From assembly GCA_041687095.1 (NCBI GenBank), contig JAWLCQ010000241.1, forward strand, positions 1 to 6,314: a stretch of 6,314 nucleotides of DNA. Reading direction: 5' to 3'. Origin of the DNA: JAWLCQ01 sp041687095. Lineage in GTDB: Bacteria > Planctomycetota > Phycisphaerae > SM23-33. How positions within the stretch are numbered: the first letter of the stretch is position 1; each line of letters opens with the position of its first letter. The notes below the pieces were generated by a model, which was not told the DNA's origin, searched no databases, and saw only the letters and a program-made list of their open reading frames with translations. The position numbers were made by a program, and so were the translations under genes. Shown here piece by piece: positions 6,131 to 6,314 of this stretch.

Positions 6131-6314
6131 CCCTTCTCCCCCGGGGGAGAAGATGTCGCGCAGCGACAGATGAGGGGGGCCTTCCCAAGCGGATCGCCTC
6201 CGAACTCGCCGCGGACAATGCCCACGGGGCGCTGTCCAGCCCCGTGGGACGGCCTGAGCAACCGGACCGTGCTGGTCTGTGAAGGGCCCCCTCACCCCCT
6301 CGCTTCGCTCGGGA
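6131..6314 (+). mobile_element. MITE-like repeat element, right copy, cut by window end
   Basis: This copy has the same order and orientation as the left one: the CTTCTCC palindrome (6133-6152), the TGTCGC-gca-GCGACA hairpin (6154-6168), GATGAGGGGGGCC, a B hairpin unit (6216-6252), and then GGGCCCCCTCACCCC with CTCGCTTCGCTCGG (6283-6314) as the incomplete far end. It lacks about 215-220 bp present in the left copy between the B unit and the far end. It lies about 60 bp upstream of the operon promoter. No gene is visible here on either strand. Confidence 0.55.
6216..6252 (+). repeat. B hairpin unit in right element, with compensatory base change
   Basis: CCCACGGGGC (6221-6230) pairs with GCCCCGTGGG (6239-6248). 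Compared with the left copy, an A-T pair (156/166) is replaced by G-C (6229/6240), so both sides changed together and the stem stays perfect. Confidence 0.65.

Noticed and set aside
5930..6295. N-terminal extension of the first gene up to 6295
   Set aside because: It would cross the predicted promoter and the repeat element, and the added residues match no domain.

Overview
This window comes from a high-GC bacterium (roughly two-thirds G+C by eye). Its coding content looks like one operon of four genes, all on the minus strand. The lipoprotein signal, the Shine-Dalgarno sequences of the GGAG type and a sigma70-like promoter point to a bacterium. I cannot fix the phylum from sequence alone; Planctomycetota or another high-GC, largely uncultured lineage is a guess.

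Right edge (about 5930-6314), upstream of the operon: a repeat element begins near 6131 and runs off the window. Inside it, next to the operon, is a well-formed promoter: -35 TTGAGC, a 17-nt spacer and -10 TATCAT on the minus strand, with a palindrome (CCGAAC-N-GTTCGG) filling most of the spacer. A leader of about 110 nt follows. It contains a strong AGGAG separated from the first ATG by a 7-bp hairpin.

Genes in order of transcription: (1) 5929-4637, a 430-aa Fe-S protein of the 2-hydroxyacyl-CoA dehydratase/CoA-activase-related family (COG3581/DUF2229-like), without the usual ATPase module; (2) 4619-2733, a 628-aa radical SAM protein of the COG1964 type, related to archaeal tetraether lipid synthase (Tes, MJ0619), with Cys-rich N-terminal metal sites; (3) 2736-2233, a 167-aa lipoprotein with a BsuPI-like beta domain; (4) 2236-536, a 566-aa radical SAM/SPASM protein with an unrecognised N-terminal region of about 180 residues. 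Genes 1 and 2 are 17 nt apart. Genes 2/3 and 3/4 both overlap by ATGA, so expression is probably coupled.

Left edge (1-535), downstream of the operon: no gene is supported. It holds a MITE-like repeat element (about 48-524) with imperfect inverted ends, nested inverted hairpin units and tandem remnants of its end sequence. A related, shorter copy lies upstream of the operon in the same orientation.

Working hypothesis (inference): PlsA/GeR-type reductases, which make ether lipids from ester lipids, carry the same dehydratase/activase-type domains as gene 1. Tes joins lipid tails across the membrane. The pairing of genes 1 and 2 therefore suggests a bacterial route to ether-linked or membrane-spanning lipids. 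The SPASM enzyme and the lipoprotein would be undescribed accessory parts. A different substrate is not excluded.
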